A DNA stretch of 64,000 nucleotides from Kribbella amoyensis (GCF_007828865.1 NZ_VIVK01000001.1:4278001-4342000), one strand, 5' to 3'; shown: positions 9,112 through 18,899, numbered from the stretch's first letter. Translations and numbers: made by a program. Notes: generated by a model from the sequence alone, not told the origin.

Positions 9112-10365
9112 GTGAAGTCTGCCAGAAACACCCTGCCCGAAGAACCTCTCAACGCCGTCACAGCCGGCCTGGACTGGGCCCGCGACGACCACGCCGTATC
9201 GGTCGTCAACGCCCGCGGCCAAGAAGTCGACCGGTGCACCGTCGAACACACCGCCGCCGGCCTGCGCGACCTGATCGCCGTGCTGGGACGCAACGGTGTC
9301 GGCGAGGTCGCGATCGAACGACCCGACGGCCCGGTCGTCGATGCCCTTCTGCAAGCCGGTGTCACAGTGGTCGTGATCAGCCCGAACCAGGTCAAGAACC
9401 TCAGGAGCCGCTACGGATCGGCCGGCAACAAAGACGACCGATTCGACGCCTACGTCCTGGCCGACACCCTGCGCACCGATCGGGCCCGGCTCGCACCGCT
9501 CACCCCGGACAGCCCCGAAACCGTCGTACTGCGCCGCGCCTGCCGGACCCGCAAAGACCTCGTCGCTCACCGGGTCGCGGTCGCGAACCAGCTCCGCGCC
9601 CACCTGCGGAACGCTTTCCCCGGGGCAGTCGGGTTGTTCGCCGAGATCGATTCTCCGATCAGCCTGCAGTTCCTGACCCGCTTCGACACCCAAGACCGCG
9701 CCGACTGGCTCTCGCCGAAACGCCTCGGCGCCTGGCTGGCATCGGTCGGCTACTCCGGCAAGAAAGACCCTGCCGCGCTGCACACCTACCTGCTCGCCGC
9801 ACCCCGCGGTGCGACCGGCCACGACGCCACCTTGAACGCCCAGATCACCCACGCCCTGGTCGCACTGCTCACCACGCTGGTCGACCAGATCAAAACCCTC
9901 ACCGGCCAGATCAGCGACCAGCTCACCACGCACACCGATCAGCACATCTTCACCAGCCTGCCCCGCTCCGGCCGCGTCCGCGCCGCCCGGCTCCTGGCCG
10001 AGATCGGCGACTGCCGCGCCCGCTTCCCCACCCCCGAAGCCCTCGCCTGCCTGGCCGGAGCCGCACCCTCGACCCGGCAATCGGGCAAACTCCGCACGGT
10101 CAGCTTCCGCTGGGCCTGCGACAAACAACTCCGCGACGCCGTCACCGACTTCGCCGGCGACTCCCGACGAGCCAACCCCTGGGCAGCCGACCTCTACGAC
10201 CGAGCCCGATCCCGAGGCCACGACCACCCCCACGCCGTCCGCATCCTCGCCCGCGCCTGGCTGTTCGTCATCTGGCACTGCTGGCAAAACAACACCGCCT
10301 ACAACCCCACCAAACACAACGCTCTGCAACACATCCTCAACCCCACCCAGCAGGAGGCGGGTTGA
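9112..10365 (+). CDS. IS110-family DEDD transposase/recombinase
   Basis: 417-aa recombinase. The N-terminal RuvC-like domain (about 15-165) has the acidic residues D21 (GLDWARDDHA), E69 (VAIERPDG) and the D109/D112 pair in KDDRFDAYVLAD. A central coiled stretch (about 235-270) leads into the C-terminal Tnp_20 domain, with TSLPRSGRVRAARLLAEIGD and the Ser-containing segment LAGAAPSTRQSGKLRT. All expected catalytic residues are present, so the element may be active. GTG at 9112 follows GAGGAGG. The antisense strand is open for over 500 codons, which is a high-GC shadow. The protein is expected to act with the RNA encoded just upstream. Confidence 0.95.
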   Translation: MKSARNTLPEEPLNAVTAGLDWARDDHAVSVVNARGQEVDRCTVEHTAAGLRDLIAVLGRNGVGEVAIERPDGPVVDALLQAGVTVVVISPNQVKNLRSRYGSAGNKDDRFDAYVLADTLRTDRARLAPLTPDSPETVVLRRACRTRKDLVAHRVAVANQLRAHLRNAFPGAVGLFAEIDSPISLQFLTRFDTQDRADWLSPKRLGAWLASVGYSGKKDPAALHTYLLAAPRGATGHDATLNAQITHALVALLTTLVDQIKTLTGQISDQLTTHTDQHIFTSLPRSGRVRAARLLAEIGDCRARFPTPEALACLAGAAPSTRQSGKLRTVSFRWACDKQLRDAVTDFAGDSRRANPWAADLYDRARSRGHDHPHAVRILARAWLFVIWHCWQNNTAYNPTKHNALQHILNPTQQEAG

Positions 10366-10376
10366 CACAGGGCTTC

Positions 10377-13300
10377 TCATGACAGCTCCTCCTTGATCCG
10401 GCTGTAGCCGGCCCGCCGGTTCACCCCGGAGCCGAGCAGTACGGTCGTGGTCGTCAGGACCACGGTGCCGATCAGCCAGAGCACGCCCGCGACCGCCCAG
10501 TTGGTGCCGAGGTCGAGCGGGATCGGTGACGGCTCACCGGTCTCGGCGAACAGCGGGATCAGCGGCAGCGCGACCTTCGCGCCGACCACGCCGCAGATCG
10601 ATCCGAGCAGGACGGCCAGCGTCACCGGTCCGGTCTGTTCCCAGCGCGCCGCCCGTCCGGTCGTCGACGCCGGGACGCCGGTGATCCGCAGGCTCGCGTA
10701 GTCCTGCGCCCGCGACCGCCACGAGGTGACCACCATCAGCAGCAGCACGATGATAGCCAGCGACCAGCCGGCCACACCGATGATGGGGGTGAGCTGCAGC
10801 GCGAGCGCACTGGCCGACCGCCCGTACGCCGCCTCGCGTTCGGCGCTGCGGTCGACCAGCCGGGCCTCCATCCCGGCCTGGCCGAGTGCGGCGATCGCCT
10901 GGTCGGCCTTGGCCAGCCCTTCCGCGGAGAGCCAGACCTCGAACGAAACGTTGCTCAGGGCAACCGTACCGCCGATCCGCCGGAGCGTCTCCAGATCGAC
11001 CACGGCGGCGCGCTCGGGGAACCGGTTGATCGGACCGTGCAACCGATCGACCGGGCCGATCAGTTGCGCCAACCCGTCCAGCGCCGGGACCGTCGTACCC
11101 TCCTGGAGCGGGTAGCCACTGGTCACCAGCGCGGGGATCCGGACCGGAGCCGACCTGTGCTGCAGGACGGTTTCCAGACCCATGCTGGTGATCTGCAGGG
11201 TCAGACCCCCGGTCGGCCCGTCCTTGGCGACGACGCTGCCGACGTCCTTGCTGAGCTGCGGGATCTCGTCCCAGTCGCCCGCTGCGCCCAGCGGTGTGTT
11301 CGGGGTTCGCTCCGTCCCGAACTTGCTCAGCACGACCTCACCTTCGATCCCGGTCTGATCGTCCAGATCCCGGGCGATGCCGAGCCGCATCAGGCGGCAG
11401 CCACCCGCGCATCCCGGCGCCGTGGCGGTCAGGTCGACGGTCCGGCCCGGAACCAGCGGCAGCTTCGGGAAACTGACGACGTACCGGCCGCCGTCCCTGA
11501 GACTGACCATGGTGGCCTGGATGATCACCCATCGGGCCGGGTCCTGCTTCGGCGGTGGCGTCCCGTCGAGCGTCTTCGGCAGGACCGGTTTCATCGGCCC
11601 GGTGCTCGCGCTGACCCGCAGTCTCTCGCCCCGGAGCTCGATCGCGGCCGGTTCCCGCGGTGCCGTGAGCTGCTCGAATCCCTCCGAGTCGGTGAGGTCG
11701 CCGCCGTGGAACGCGATCCGGCGGAAGCTGTCCGGCTCGATCATGACCGTCCGCAGCGAGTCCGGCGCGGTCGTCCTCGCGACGAGGACGGGACTGAGCC
11801 ACTGCCGCTCCTGGTCCAGGCCGTCGAGCGCCTTGGTGAAGTCGCCGAGCGAGGTCGCGTTGACCGAGAGGACGCCGGCCGCGCCCGCCTCGTACCCGGC
11901 CCTCGCCTGCCGGTTGTCGTTGGCCACCGACGCGGCCTGCCCGGCGAACGACACCAACGCGGTGGCCACCGCGACGACGGCGACGATCCGGGTGACGGCC
12001 GGCCGGCGGGATACCTGGAGAGCGCCGAGGGCCAGGCCGAGCCGCCCGGCCCGCAACGCTCGCCGGCTGATCAGGGCCGCGGCCGGCAGCAGCAGGTGGG
12101 CGAAGGTCAGACCGACGGCCAGCGCGAGCAACGTCGGAGTCAGTACCGGCAGGGGTCCCCGCCCACCACCGGTGAGCGCTCCGACGAGCCCGGCAGTCGC
12201 CAGCACGACGATGGCGACATCGGCGATCGCCACGGTTCTGGCGCGGCGCCGGGGGACGATCCGGCGGAGGAGCGTCGCGATGGGCTGGCGCGCGACCGAC
12301 CGTACCGTCGACGCCGTGACAGCGAGGCCGACGGCCAGGGCGACGGCGACGGCGGCGGGCACCGTCCAGGGCAGTTCGAGCGGGGAGCCTCCGTCCAGCC
12401 AGGTCGCCCGCACCACCAGGAGCAGGCCGAAGCCGGTGCCCGCGCCCAGCAGCATCCCGGCCGTGACCGCGACGCCCAGTTCGAGCATGACCGCCCGGCC
12501 GGTCCGGCGTGCGCTCAGTCCGCGCAGCCGGGCGACGGCGAGCTCAGGTCTGCGCTGATCGACCACCGCGGCGAGAGCGAGCGCCAGCACGACGACACCG
12601 AACAGGGCGACCTGGACCATCACGAGCGGGATGATCGTCGCCGCCTGCCGGCGTTCCGCGTCGATCGAGTCGATCAGCCCGACCAGTCCCGAGTTGTTGC
12701 CGGCGTTGTAGGCGGGAGCCGCTGCTGTGTCCGCGACAGCGAGGCTCGCCGCCTTCAGCCGGTCCAGGTCGTCCACCCGGGTCAGCTCGGGCAGCGGCCT
12801 GGTGTCGAAGGTGCTGCGGTTGCCCCAGGCGTTCTGCTCGAAGGTGCTCCGGTCCGTCATCAGGTTGTCGAGCGCGCCGAACCGGTTGCCGATCTCCGGG
12901 AACGAGTGCCCGGTCGGCGGCCGGCCGTTCCAGTAGAGGTCTAGCGCGTCGCTGGGGACGTACAGGCCGACCACGGTCAGGACGCCCTTGCCGACGTACT
13001 GGTCCGGAACGACGTCGAACTTCTGGCCGACCTTGATGCTGTGGTTCGTGACGTCGACGGTCGACCCCACCACCTCGTTCGGCGCCTGCGGACAGCGGCC
13101 CTCCACCAGCTTGAGCCGCTCGCAGTACCCGTCGCGCCAAGTCAACCGGGTGGGGATCCTCGGTGCGGTGATCTGTGGGCCGGTGACCCAGGTGATGTCG
13201 ACGTGCTCCCCGATCACCGGCGGACTGAACAGCGGGCGCAGGTCGGCCGGGACGAGTTCCTGGAGCTTCTCCGGCGCGGTCGGCCCGGACTTCGCCCGGC

Positions 13301-13496
13301 TCGAGGCCGGCGGCAGCGCCTCCAGTTGCCAGGAGGCGACCAGTGGCCGGTCGGTCAGCATCTCGGTGGTCACGGTCTGCTCGACCGCCCGGGAGAACCA
13401 GGGCGCGAACGCCGCGCAGGTGCCGATCAGCAGGCTGACCCCGGCCAGGACCACCGCCTGGGACCATCGGTACCGCAAGGCGCGCCGCAGAAACAT
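10377..13496 (-). CDS. FtsX-type ABC transporter permease, 1039 aa
   Basis: Large permease with the double FtsX/MacB architecture. There is an N-terminal helix (VVLAGVSLLIGTCAAFAPWF) and a long extracytoplasmic region (about 40-280). Four helices follow at about 285-480 (IIPLVMVQVALFGVVVLALALAAVV, AVTAGMLLGAGTGFGLLLVV). A second extracytoplasmic part (about 510-860) leads to a C-terminal set of three helices including IIGVAGWSLAIIVLLLMVV. It is the membrane partner of the two ATPases now downstream of the insertion sequence. Its TGA (10379-10377) overlaps an ATG that was probably the first ATPase start, so the operon was translationally coupled before the insertion. Substrate unknown; lipid or peptide export is a family-level guess. 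Confidence 0.88.
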   Translation of the reverse strand: MFLRRALRYRWSQAVVLAGVSLLIGTCAAFAPWFSRAVEQTVTTEMLTDRPLVASWQLEALPPASSRAKSGPTAPEKLQELVPADLRPLFSPPVIGEHVDITWVTGPQITAPRIPTRLTWRDGYCERLKLVEGRCPQAPNEVVGSTVDVTNHSIKVGQKFDVVPDQYVGKGVLTVVGLYVPSDALDLYWNGRPPTGHSFPEIGNRFGALDNLMTDRSTFEQNAWGNRSTFDTRPLPELTRVDDLDRLKAASLAVADTAAAPAYNAGNNSGLVGLIDSIDAERRQAATIIPLVMVQVALFGVVVLALALAAVVDQRRPELAVARLRGLSARRTGRAVMLELGVAVTAGMLLGAGTGFGLLLVVRATWLDGGSPLELPWTVPAAVAVALAVGLAVTASTVRSVARQPIATLLRRIVPRRRARTVAIADVAIVVLATAGLVGALTGGGRGPLPVLTPTLLALAVGLTFAHLLLPAAALISRRALRAGRLGLALGALQVSRRPAVTRIVAVVAVATALVSFAGQAASVANDNRQARAGYEAGAAGVLSVNATSLGDFTKALDGLDQERQWLSPVLVARTTAPDSLRTVMIEPDSFRRIAFHGGDLTDSEGFEQLTAPREPAAIELRGERLRVSASTGPMKPVLPKTLDGTPPPKQDPARWVIIQATMVSLRDGGRYVVSFPKLPLVPGRTVDLTATAPGCAGGCRLMRLGIARDLDDQTGIEGEVVLSKFGTERTPNTPLGAAGDWDEIPQLSKDVGSVVAKDGPTGGLTLQITSMGLETVLQHRSAPVRIPALVTSGYPLQEGTTVPALDGLAQLIGPVDRLHGPINRFPERAAVVDLETLRRIGGTVALSNVSFEVWLSAEGLAKADQAIAALGQAGMEARLVDRSAEREAAYGRSASALALQLTPIIGVAGWSLAIIVLLLMVVTSWRSRAQDYASLRITGVPASTTGRAARWEQTGPVTLAVLLGSICGVVGAKVALPLIPLFAETGEPSPIPLDLGTNWAVAGVLWLIGTVVLTTTTVLLGSGVNRRAGYSRIKEELS

Positions 13497-13699
13497 CTTT
13501 CCGTACCCCCCAGGACTCCGTGAAACCCTGCCGAGAACTTACGGAGTGACCGGTGTCACCGTCAGGACGTCGGTGGGCACCGATGCACTTTCGTTGCCTG
13601 GTCGGCTGGTTCCGCGCCGTCCATAACTACCCAGTGACAACCGCCGGTCACCGTGGGTCGATGCGGACACCGGTTCGCCCGGTTGGAGATGCTGGTCCG

Positions 13700-14332
13700 A
13701 TGACGGATCCAAAGGTCACGCTGGAGCTGGACAGGCCGCAGGGTGGATCACTCGACGCACTGATGACCCTGCCGGCCGGCGAGGTCCGCGCCTACGCCGT
13801 ACTGGCGCACTGCGCACCCGAGACCGTCGAGGTCATCGCCGAGACCCTGAACCAGGCCGGCATCGCCGTGCTCGCCTTCGAGATCGGGCCCGCCGGTGCG
13901 GTCGCGGACGTGGTCCTGGCGGCGTACCACCTGCGCGCCAACTACGAGTCGCCGGAGCTGCTGATCGGTCACTCGCTCGGTGGCGTCGCGGTACTGTCGG
14001 CGTCCCACCTGGTCCCCGGGATCAGCGCGGTAGTGACGATCAACGCGTCGGCCGGCGAGATCCCGCCGCCGCGGACCGCGTTGCTCGTGATGCACGCGCC
14101 GACCGACCAGCAGGTCGGGATCCAGAACGCCGGCAGCCTGTTCGTCGCGGCCCGGCACCCGAAGTCGTTCCTGGCCCTCGACGGCGCCGACCACCTGCTG
14201 ACCGAGTCCGCCGACGCCGCCTACGCGGCCACGATGCTGGCCGCTTGGGCCACGCGGTACCTGCGGGTTCCGGCCCGGGGACTGCCCAGCGCGCAGCCGG
14301 ACGGCTCGCTCACTCAGCGTCGTACCAGCTGA
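13700..14332 (+). CDS. Alpha/beta-fold hydrolase
   Basis: 210-aa soluble protein with the nucleophile elbow LLIGHSLGGVAVLSA and a late DGADHLLTE that can supply the catalytic His; the acid is probably in VMHAPTDQQVG. The N-terminus (LDALMTLPAGEVRAYAVLAHCAPE) resembles the hydrolase half of OsmC-associated hydrolases. The substrate is unknown. ATG at 13700 is chosen because the frame upstream (to 13553) reads through low-quality sequence. It starts about 200 bp from the divergent permease start and is followed by the aldo-keto reductase in the same direction. Confidence 0.8.
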   Translation: MTDPKVTLELDRPQGGSLDALMTLPAGEVRAYAVLAHCAPETVEVIAETLNQAGIAVLAFEIGPAGAVADVVLAAYHLRANYESPELLIGHSLGGVAVLSASHLVPGISAVVTINASAGEIPPPRTALLVMHAPTDQQVGIQNAGSLFVAARHPKSFLALDGADHLLTESADAAYAATMLAAWATRYLRVPARGLPSAQPDGSLTQRRTS

Positions 14333-14380
14333 CGGATGCCGCCAGGTGCTCCGGCCGGTGGTCGGGGTAGGTTCGGACCC

Positions 14381-15370
14381 ATGCGTGAATCCCAGCTAGG
14401 TGAACTGACCGTTTCCAGCCTCGGCCTCGGCTGTATGGGGATGTCACAGTCCTACGGCGTCCAGAACGACGAAGCCGAGTCGATCGCGACCGTGCACGCG
14501 GCGATCGATGCCGGCTGCACCTTCATCGACACCGCCGACGTGTACGGCGACGGCGCCAACGAGGAGCTCGTCGGCCGCGCCCTGGCCGGCCGGCGCGACC
14601 AGGCGGTGCTGGCCACCAAGTTCGGGTTCAAGCGGGCCCAGCCCAGCGACTCGATGCCGAACGTCGTCGACGGCAGCCCGGAGTACTCCCGGGTCGCGCT
14701 CGACGCCTCGCTGCGGCGGCTCGGCGTCGAGCACATCGACCTGTGGTACCTGCACCGGCGCGACCCGAACGTGCCGATCGAGGAGACCGTCGGCGCGATG
14801 GCCGAGGCGGTCCAGGCCGGCAAGGTCCGGTACCTCGGGCTGTCCGAGGTGTCCGGTGACACCCTGCGGGCCGCGCACGCGGTGCACCCGATCTCGGCCG
14901 TCCAGAGCGAGTGGTCGCTGTGGACCCGCGACCCGGAGACCGGGATCCTGCCGACGCTGCGCGAGCTCGGGGTCGGGTTCGTCCCGTTCAGCCCGCTCGG
15001 CCGCGGCTTCCTGACCGGCCAGATCAAGTCTCCGGCGGACTTCGAGCCGGACGACATGCGCCGCGAGATGCCCCGGTTCACCGGTGAGAACTTCCAGAAG
15101 AACCTGGACCTGGTCGAAAAGGTCCGCGAGCTCGCCGCCGCCCGGGGCGTCACCGCGGGTCAGCTCGCGCTCGCCTGGCTCCTTGCCCAGGGCAATGACG
15201 TGGCCCCGATCCCGGGGACCAAGCGGCGCAAGTACCTGGCCGAGAACCTCGGCGCCGTCGACGTCGAGCTGACCGCGGCCGAACTGGCAGCGCTGGACGC
15301 CGCGTTCCCGCCGGACGCGGTGGCAGGTGATCGGTACAACGCGGGCGGCATGAGCATGGTCGGCAAATGA
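14381..15370 (+). CDS. Aldo/keto reductase
   Basis: 329-aa NADPH-dependent oxidoreductase of the AKR superfamily, reducing aldehydes or ketones. The tetrad is visible: Asp and Tyr in [20 protein letters not shown], Lys in VLATKFGFK and His in [10 protein letters not shown]. The cofactor segment near the C-terminus reads [17 protein letters not shown], and the family start is [13 protein letters not shown]. The ATG at 14381 is preferred to one at 14336, which adds a Gly/Pro-rich extension. Its TGA overlaps the ATG of the next gene (ATGA at 15367), so it forms a coupled pair with the NmrA-like reductase. Confidence 0.93.
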   Translation: MRESQLGELTVSSLGLGCMGMSQSYGVQNDEAESIATVHAAIDAGCTFIDTADVYGDGANEELVGRALAGRRDQAVLATKFGFKRAQPSDSMPNVVDGSPEYSRVALDASLRRLGVEHIDLWYLHRRDPNVPIEETVGAMAEAVQAGKVRYLGLSEVSGDTLRAAHAVHPISAVQSEWSLWTRDPETGILPTLRELGVGFVPFSPLGRGFLTGQIKSPADFEPDDMRREMPRFTGENFQKNLDLVEKVRELAAARGVTAGQLALAWLLAQGNDVAPIPGTKRRKYLAENLGAVDVELTAAELAALDAAFPPDAVAGDRYNAGGMSMVGK

Positions 15371-16224
15371 GCTCAGCCGACGGCTCCGCGGCCGGGCCGA
15401 TCGCGGTGACCGGGTCGACCGGTCGACTGGGATCACGGGTGGCCCGGCTGCTGGCCGAGAGCGGGATCCGGCAACGTCTCGTCGTCCGGGATCCCGCTCG
15501 CGCGCCCGAGTTGCCCGGCGCGGAGGTGGCGCAGGCCTCGTACGGGGACCACCCCGCGCTGGTGAACGCGTTGCACGGGGTGGAGACCCTGTTGTTGCTC
15601 AGCGCCACCGAGACCGCCGACCGGGTTTCCTTGCACAAGGCAACCGTCGACGCGGCGGTGGCGGCCGGGGTCCGCCGGATCGTGTACACCTCGTTCGTGG
15701 GTGCGACCGCGAACGCGACTTTCACGTTCGCCCGGGACCACTGGCACACCGAGCAGCACCTGCGGGCGAGCGGCGCGGACTTCACCTTCCTGCGGGACAA
15801 CCTGTACCTCGACTTCGTCCCCGGGTTCGTCGGCGAGGACGGCGTGATTCGTGGTCCCGCGGGAGACGGCCGGGTGGCCGCGGTCGCCCGGGACGACGTG
15901 GCGGCGGTGGCGGCACGGGTACTGGTGGACCCGCGGCACAACGGCGCGACGTACGACCTGACCGGGCCGGAGGCGTTCACCCTGACCGAGGCGGCCGCGT
16001 GGATCTCGGACGCGGGCGGCCAGAAGGTCCGGTACGAGCCGCAGACGCTGGACGAGGCGTACCGCTCCCGCGAACAGTACGGTGCCCCTTCCTGGGAGGT
16101 GGCCGGCTGGGTCACGTCGTACGCGGCCATCGCCAGCGGGGACCTGAGCGAGGTGTCCAGCGCGGTCGAGGAGATCACCGGGCGGCCACCGATCGGCCTG
16201 CGCGAGTACCTGGCCCGGGTTTGA
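15367..16224 (+). CDS. NmrA-like / atypical SDR NAD(P)-binding protein
   Basis: 285-aa Rossmann-fold protein with the nucleotide-binding motif [18 protein letters not shown], followed by [18 protein letters not shown] and [10 protein letters not shown], typical of the NmrA/quinone reductase (QOR2-like) group of atypical SDRs. The segment IVYTSFVGA is the usual central strand; there is no classical YxxxK active site. It may act as an NADPH sensor or quinone reductase. It is coupled by a 4-bp overlap to the aldo-keto reductase upstream and is followed 12 bp later by recO. Confidence 0.88.
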   Translation: MSSADGSAAGPIAVTGSTGRLGSRVARLLAESGIRQRLVVRDPARAPELPGAEVAQASYGDHPALVNALHGVETLLLLSATETADRVSLHKATVDAAVAAGVRRIVYTSFVGATANATFTFARDHWHTEQHLRASGADFTFLRDNLYLDFVPGFVGEDGVIRGPAGDGRVAAVARDDVAAVAARVLVDPRHNGATYDLTGPEAFTLTEAAAWISDAGGQKVRYEPQTLDEAYRSREQYGAPSWEVAGWVTSYAAIASGDLSEVSSAVEEITGRPPIGLREYLARV

Positions 16225-16236
16225 GAGACTGGGGGC

Positions 16237-16998
16237 GTGCCGCTCTACCGTGACGAGGCGATCGTGCTCCGGACCCAGAAGCTGGGCGAGGCCGACCGGA
16301 TCGCCACGCTCCTGACCCGGACCCACGGCAAGATCCGCGCCGTGGCGAAGGGGGTCCGCCGTACCTCGTCCCGCTTCGGCGCCCGGCTGGAACCGTTCAG
16401 CTACGTCGACCTCCAGCTCGCCACGGGACGCACCCTCGACGTGATCACCCAGGCCGAGTCGATCGCGGCGTACGGCGAACGCATCGTCAACGACTACGCC
16501 CGCTACACCACCGGTACCGTCCTGCTCGAAACCGCGGACCGCCTCGTCGTCGAGGAGAAGGAACCAGCCACCCAGCAACACCTCCTCCTCGCCGGTGCCC
16601 TCCGCGTCCTCTCAACGGGCGAACGCGAACCACGCCTGGTCCTCGACTCCTTCCTCCTCCGCAGCCTGGCCATCTCCGGCTACGCCCCCTCGTTCGCCGA
16701 CTGCGCCAAATGCGGCGAAGAAGGCCCCCACCGAGCCTTCAACCCCCAAGCCGGCGGCATGGTCTGCACCACCTGCCGCCCCCCAGCCTCAGCCATGCCC
16801 GCCCCAGCCACAGTCACCCTCCTCGCCGCCCTCCTCAGCGGCGACTGGCCAGTAGCGGAAAAGGCCGACTCAAGAACCAAAAGAGAAGCCGACACCCTGG
16901 TAGCGGCCTTCGTCGCCTGGCACCTCGACCGCCAACTCCGCTCCCTACCCCACCTCGACCTGAGCACCACCCAACAAACAACAATCGACCTCGCCTGA
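16237..16998 (+). CDS. recO: DNA repair protein RecO
   Basis: 253-aa recombination mediator that anneals complementary strands and helps load RecA with RecR. The N-terminal OB fold reads YRDEAIVLRTQKLGEADRIATLLTR...GKIRAVAKGVRR. The zinc finger is CAKCG...(about 15 residues)...CTTCR, followed by a helical C-terminus. GTG at 16237 is the start. In many actinobacteria uppS directly follows recO; here a ~3.6-kb cassette on the other strand intervenes. Codon use near the 3' end shifts toward A-ending codons compared with the 5' half. Confidence 0.95.
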   Translation: MPLYRDEAIVLRTQKLGEADRIATLLTRTHGKIRAVAKGVRRTSSRFGARLEPFSYVDLQLATGRTLDVITQAESIAAYGERIVNDYARYTTGTVLLETADRLVVEEKEPATQQHLLLAGALRVLSTGEREPRLVLDSFLLRSLAISGYAPSFADCAKCGEEGPHRAFNPQAGGMVCTTCRPPASAMPAPATVTLLAALLSGDWPVAEKADSRTKREADTLVAAFVAWHLDRQLRSLPHLDLSTTQQTTIDLA

Positions 16999-17000
16999 CC

Positions 17001-17609
17001 TCAACACTCGCCGGTTGACTTCTCATCTATGAGGAACCACATCGCGGTGGTCTGATGCAGGGGCGGCGCGAAAATCAACGTAGCTTGTGCCCGCTGGCGC
17101 GGATTGCTGCGCGAACCTATCGGCACCGGCTTGTCGTCCTTCTGAAATCGGATCTGTGTCTTGGCGCTGTCGATGCAGACGTCAAAGACGACCTTCGGCT
17201 GCGCGGCGCGGAGCTCGACGGACTTCGCAACAGTTGAGACGTCGGCGACTTCGCCCGCTCGGTACCAGCCGTACTTCTTGTACTGGTTCACGGAATGGTC
17301 GACCTCGATGAGCCAGTTGCCACCGTTACCAGCCTTCGCGAGCGCGGCGCGAGTGGACTTGGCCGGGGCTTTCATCGCGGCGTCGATGGCCGCGCGGGCA
17401 GCGGCGTAGCGTGCCTTGGCCGCCTCGATCGCCTGCGACTCCTCGGCACTCCACCGTGGAGGTTCTGGGGAGGTTGACGAGGAGACTGCGGTAGAAGGGA
17501 GCGACGTCGTCCCAGAGTGTCCGGCTTCGGGTGATCCTTGGCAGGCGGCCAAGGCGAGGACAACTGCGCAAGCCGCTGCCGTTGCGAAGGAGACCGGTCG
17601 GCGGATCAT
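17001..17609 (-). CDS. Lipoprotein, paralogue of the one at 19941-20555
   Basis: 202-aa secreted lipoprotein with signal peptide ATAAACAVVLALAAC; the Cys in LAAC is the lipidation site. A Ser/Thr/Pro-rich linker (about 25-50) leads to a helix with WSAEESQAIEAAKARYAAAR and then a compact domain ending MWFLIDEKSTGEC. The helix and end motif are shared with the neighbouring lipoprotein (WTPEEQQAIDAATARYKTAR and MWFVVEEKGLGKC), so the two are tandem duplicates. The family is otherwise unrecognised; it resembles the NTF2-like or DUF lipoproteins of actinobacteria. It is the last gene of a minus-strand cassette inserted between recO and uppS. Confidence 0.8.
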   Translation of the reverse strand: MIRRPVSFATAAACAVVLALAACQGSPEAGHSGTTSLPSTAVSSSTSPEPPRWSAEESQAIEAAKARYAAARAAIDAAMKAPAKSTRAALAKAGNGGNWLIEVDHSVNQYKKYGWYRAGEVADVSTVAKSVELRAAQPKVVFDVCIDSAKTQIRFQKDDKPVPIGSRSNPRQRAQATLIFAPPLHQTTAMWFLIDEKSTGEC

Positions 17610-17991
17610 TCGGACGTCCCCGTCTCAATCGAGGGTTGGAGGGCAGACAGTGCTCCACTCAACGGGCGTGGTGATGTTTTATCCACAGGGCTGCTGCGTG
17701 GAAGGAATTTGTGTTCCTCCACCATCTGAATCAACCAACACAGGCACAGCCTCTCCGATCTGCAGGCCTGTTGCTGCCTGCTGAGTCATCGAGATCTGTC
17801 CGCTGTCGCCAAGCGTGCTCTGCCAGGTGATGTCCCACTGCGCCGCCGCGTTGACGGTGTATTTGCAGTCAGCCTGCTCTCGCGAAGTCTTGGCGTACCG
17901 GTGTCCGCAGTCAGGTGAGTCCTTGATGCCCATCGCCTTGTCGTACGGTGTGCCGGCGGTCTCACAGCGCACAGTCTTGCCGTCACCCATG

Positions 17992-18017
17992 GGGACTGCC
18001 CCGAGTTCAGTTGACTC
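17992..18017 (+). repeat. IS3 terminal inverted repeat (orfB side)
   Basis: 26-nt terminal repeat starting GGGACTGCCCCGAGTTCAG. It pairs with the repeat at 19224-19249 with two mismatches. Confidence 0.9.
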
Positions 18018-18032
18018 GTGGGGTGTGGTGGT

Positions 18033-18899
18033 TCAGGCCGCGAGTACGACCGGTTGAAGTGTCTCAAACTCGATGGGTGTGAGTTTGCCGAGGCCGCGTT
18101 GGCGGCGTCGGCGGTGGTAGGTGGTCTCGATCCAGGACACGATCGCCAGACGCAGTTCGTGTCTGGTGGTCCAGCGTCGTCGGTCCAGAACATTCTTCTG
18201 CAGCAGGGCGAAGAATGACTCCATCGCGGCGTTGTCGCCGCAAGCTCCGACGCGGCCCATTGATCCGCGCAGCTGGTAGGCCTTCAAGACCCGGACGAAT
18301 TTCGTGGACCGGAACTGGCTGCCGCGATCCGAGTGCACGATCAGATTGGCAGTTGGTGCCCGCAAGGCGATCGCGTTCCGCAGCGCTGACACCGCCAGGG
18401 ACGCCTTCATTCGTGACCCGATCGAGTAACCGACGATCCGGTTGGAGTAGACGTCCTTGATCGCGCAGAGGTAGAGCTTGCCCTCAGCTGTGGCGTGTTC
18501 GGTGATGTCGGTCAGCCAGATCAGGTTCGGTCCGGCCGCGCTGACCCCGCGTTTCACCAGGTCGTCGTGCACCGGTGGGCCGGCCTTGCGGGTCAGGCCG
18601 CGTTTCTTGGCGTGGATCGACCAGATCCGCTCCTGCGAGCACAACCTGGCGACCCGGTTCTCACCCGCGGCGACTCCGGCGTCGGCGAGCTCGTCGGCGA
18701 TCAACCGGTACCCGAACGTCGGGTCATCGGCGTGAATGTCGATGGCGACGTTGATCAGGTGCGCATCGTCGAAATCTCTTTGCGTGACAGGATTCTTGCG
18801 CCACTTGTAGAAGGCTTGGGTGGTGAAGCCGAGTACCCGGCAGGTCACCGCGACAGGGATCGCGTCGGCGGCGAGGTCAAGGACCAGCGGGTACATCAT
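18033..18899 (-). CDS. IS3-family transposase OrfB (DDE integrase)
   Basis: 288-aa catalytic subunit. The N-terminal HTH_21 region has FGYRLIADELADAG. The rve integrase core has the DDE triad: Asp in NLIWLTDITEHATAEG, Asp in LIVHSDRGSQFRS and Glu in DNAAMESFFALLQKN. The end reads TYHRRRRQRGLGKLTPIEFE as in other intact IS3 enzymes. The ATG at 18899 overlaps the orfA stop by 4 nt (ATGA) and lies in the -1 frame relative to orfA, so OrfAB could arise by -1 slippage near CCAAAATGA. No internal stop is seen, so it appears functional. Confidence 0.95.
   Translation of the reverse strand: MMYPLVLDLAADAIPVAVTCRVLGFTTQAFYKWRKNPVTQRDFDDAHLINVAIDIHADDPTFGYRLIADELADAGVAAGENRVARLCSQERIWSIHAKKRGLTRKAGPPVHDDLVKRGVSAAGPNLIWLTDITEHATAEGKLYLCAIKDVYSNRIVGYSIGSRMKASLAVSALRNAIALRAPTANLIVHSDRGSQFRSTKFVRVLKAYQLRGSMGRVGACGDNAAMESFFALLQKNVLDRRRWTTRHELRLAIVSWIETTYHRRRRQRGLGKLTPIEFETLQPVVLAA

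Larger units (their letters stand above)
8841..10374 (+). mobile_element. IS110-family insertion sequence (~1.53 kb)
   Basis: One DEDD transposase gene with a long 5' non-coding end (about 270 nt) and a very short 3' end (about 10 nt), no terminal inverted repeats and no clear target duplication, which is the layout of the IS110 group proper. It sits exactly at a permease-stop/ATPase-start overlap. The bases CT occur at both edges (8841-8842 and either 10373-10374 or 10376-10377), so the right boundary is ambiguous by 3 nt. Removing it restores a reading MSGL... or MRSGL... for the ATPase, overlapping the permease TGA. Confidence 0.85.

Noticed and set aside
8842..10380. Antisense open frame across the whole IS110 element beginning at the old ATPase ATG
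   Set aside because: It runs opposite the transposase in the shadow frame and shows no protein family; the ATG belongs to the pre-insertion ATPase.
13545..13558. Palindrome GTGACCGGTGTCAC upstream of the permease as an operator
   Set aside because: Arms are only 5 bp and no cognate regulator lies nearby, so it is not distinguishable from chance.
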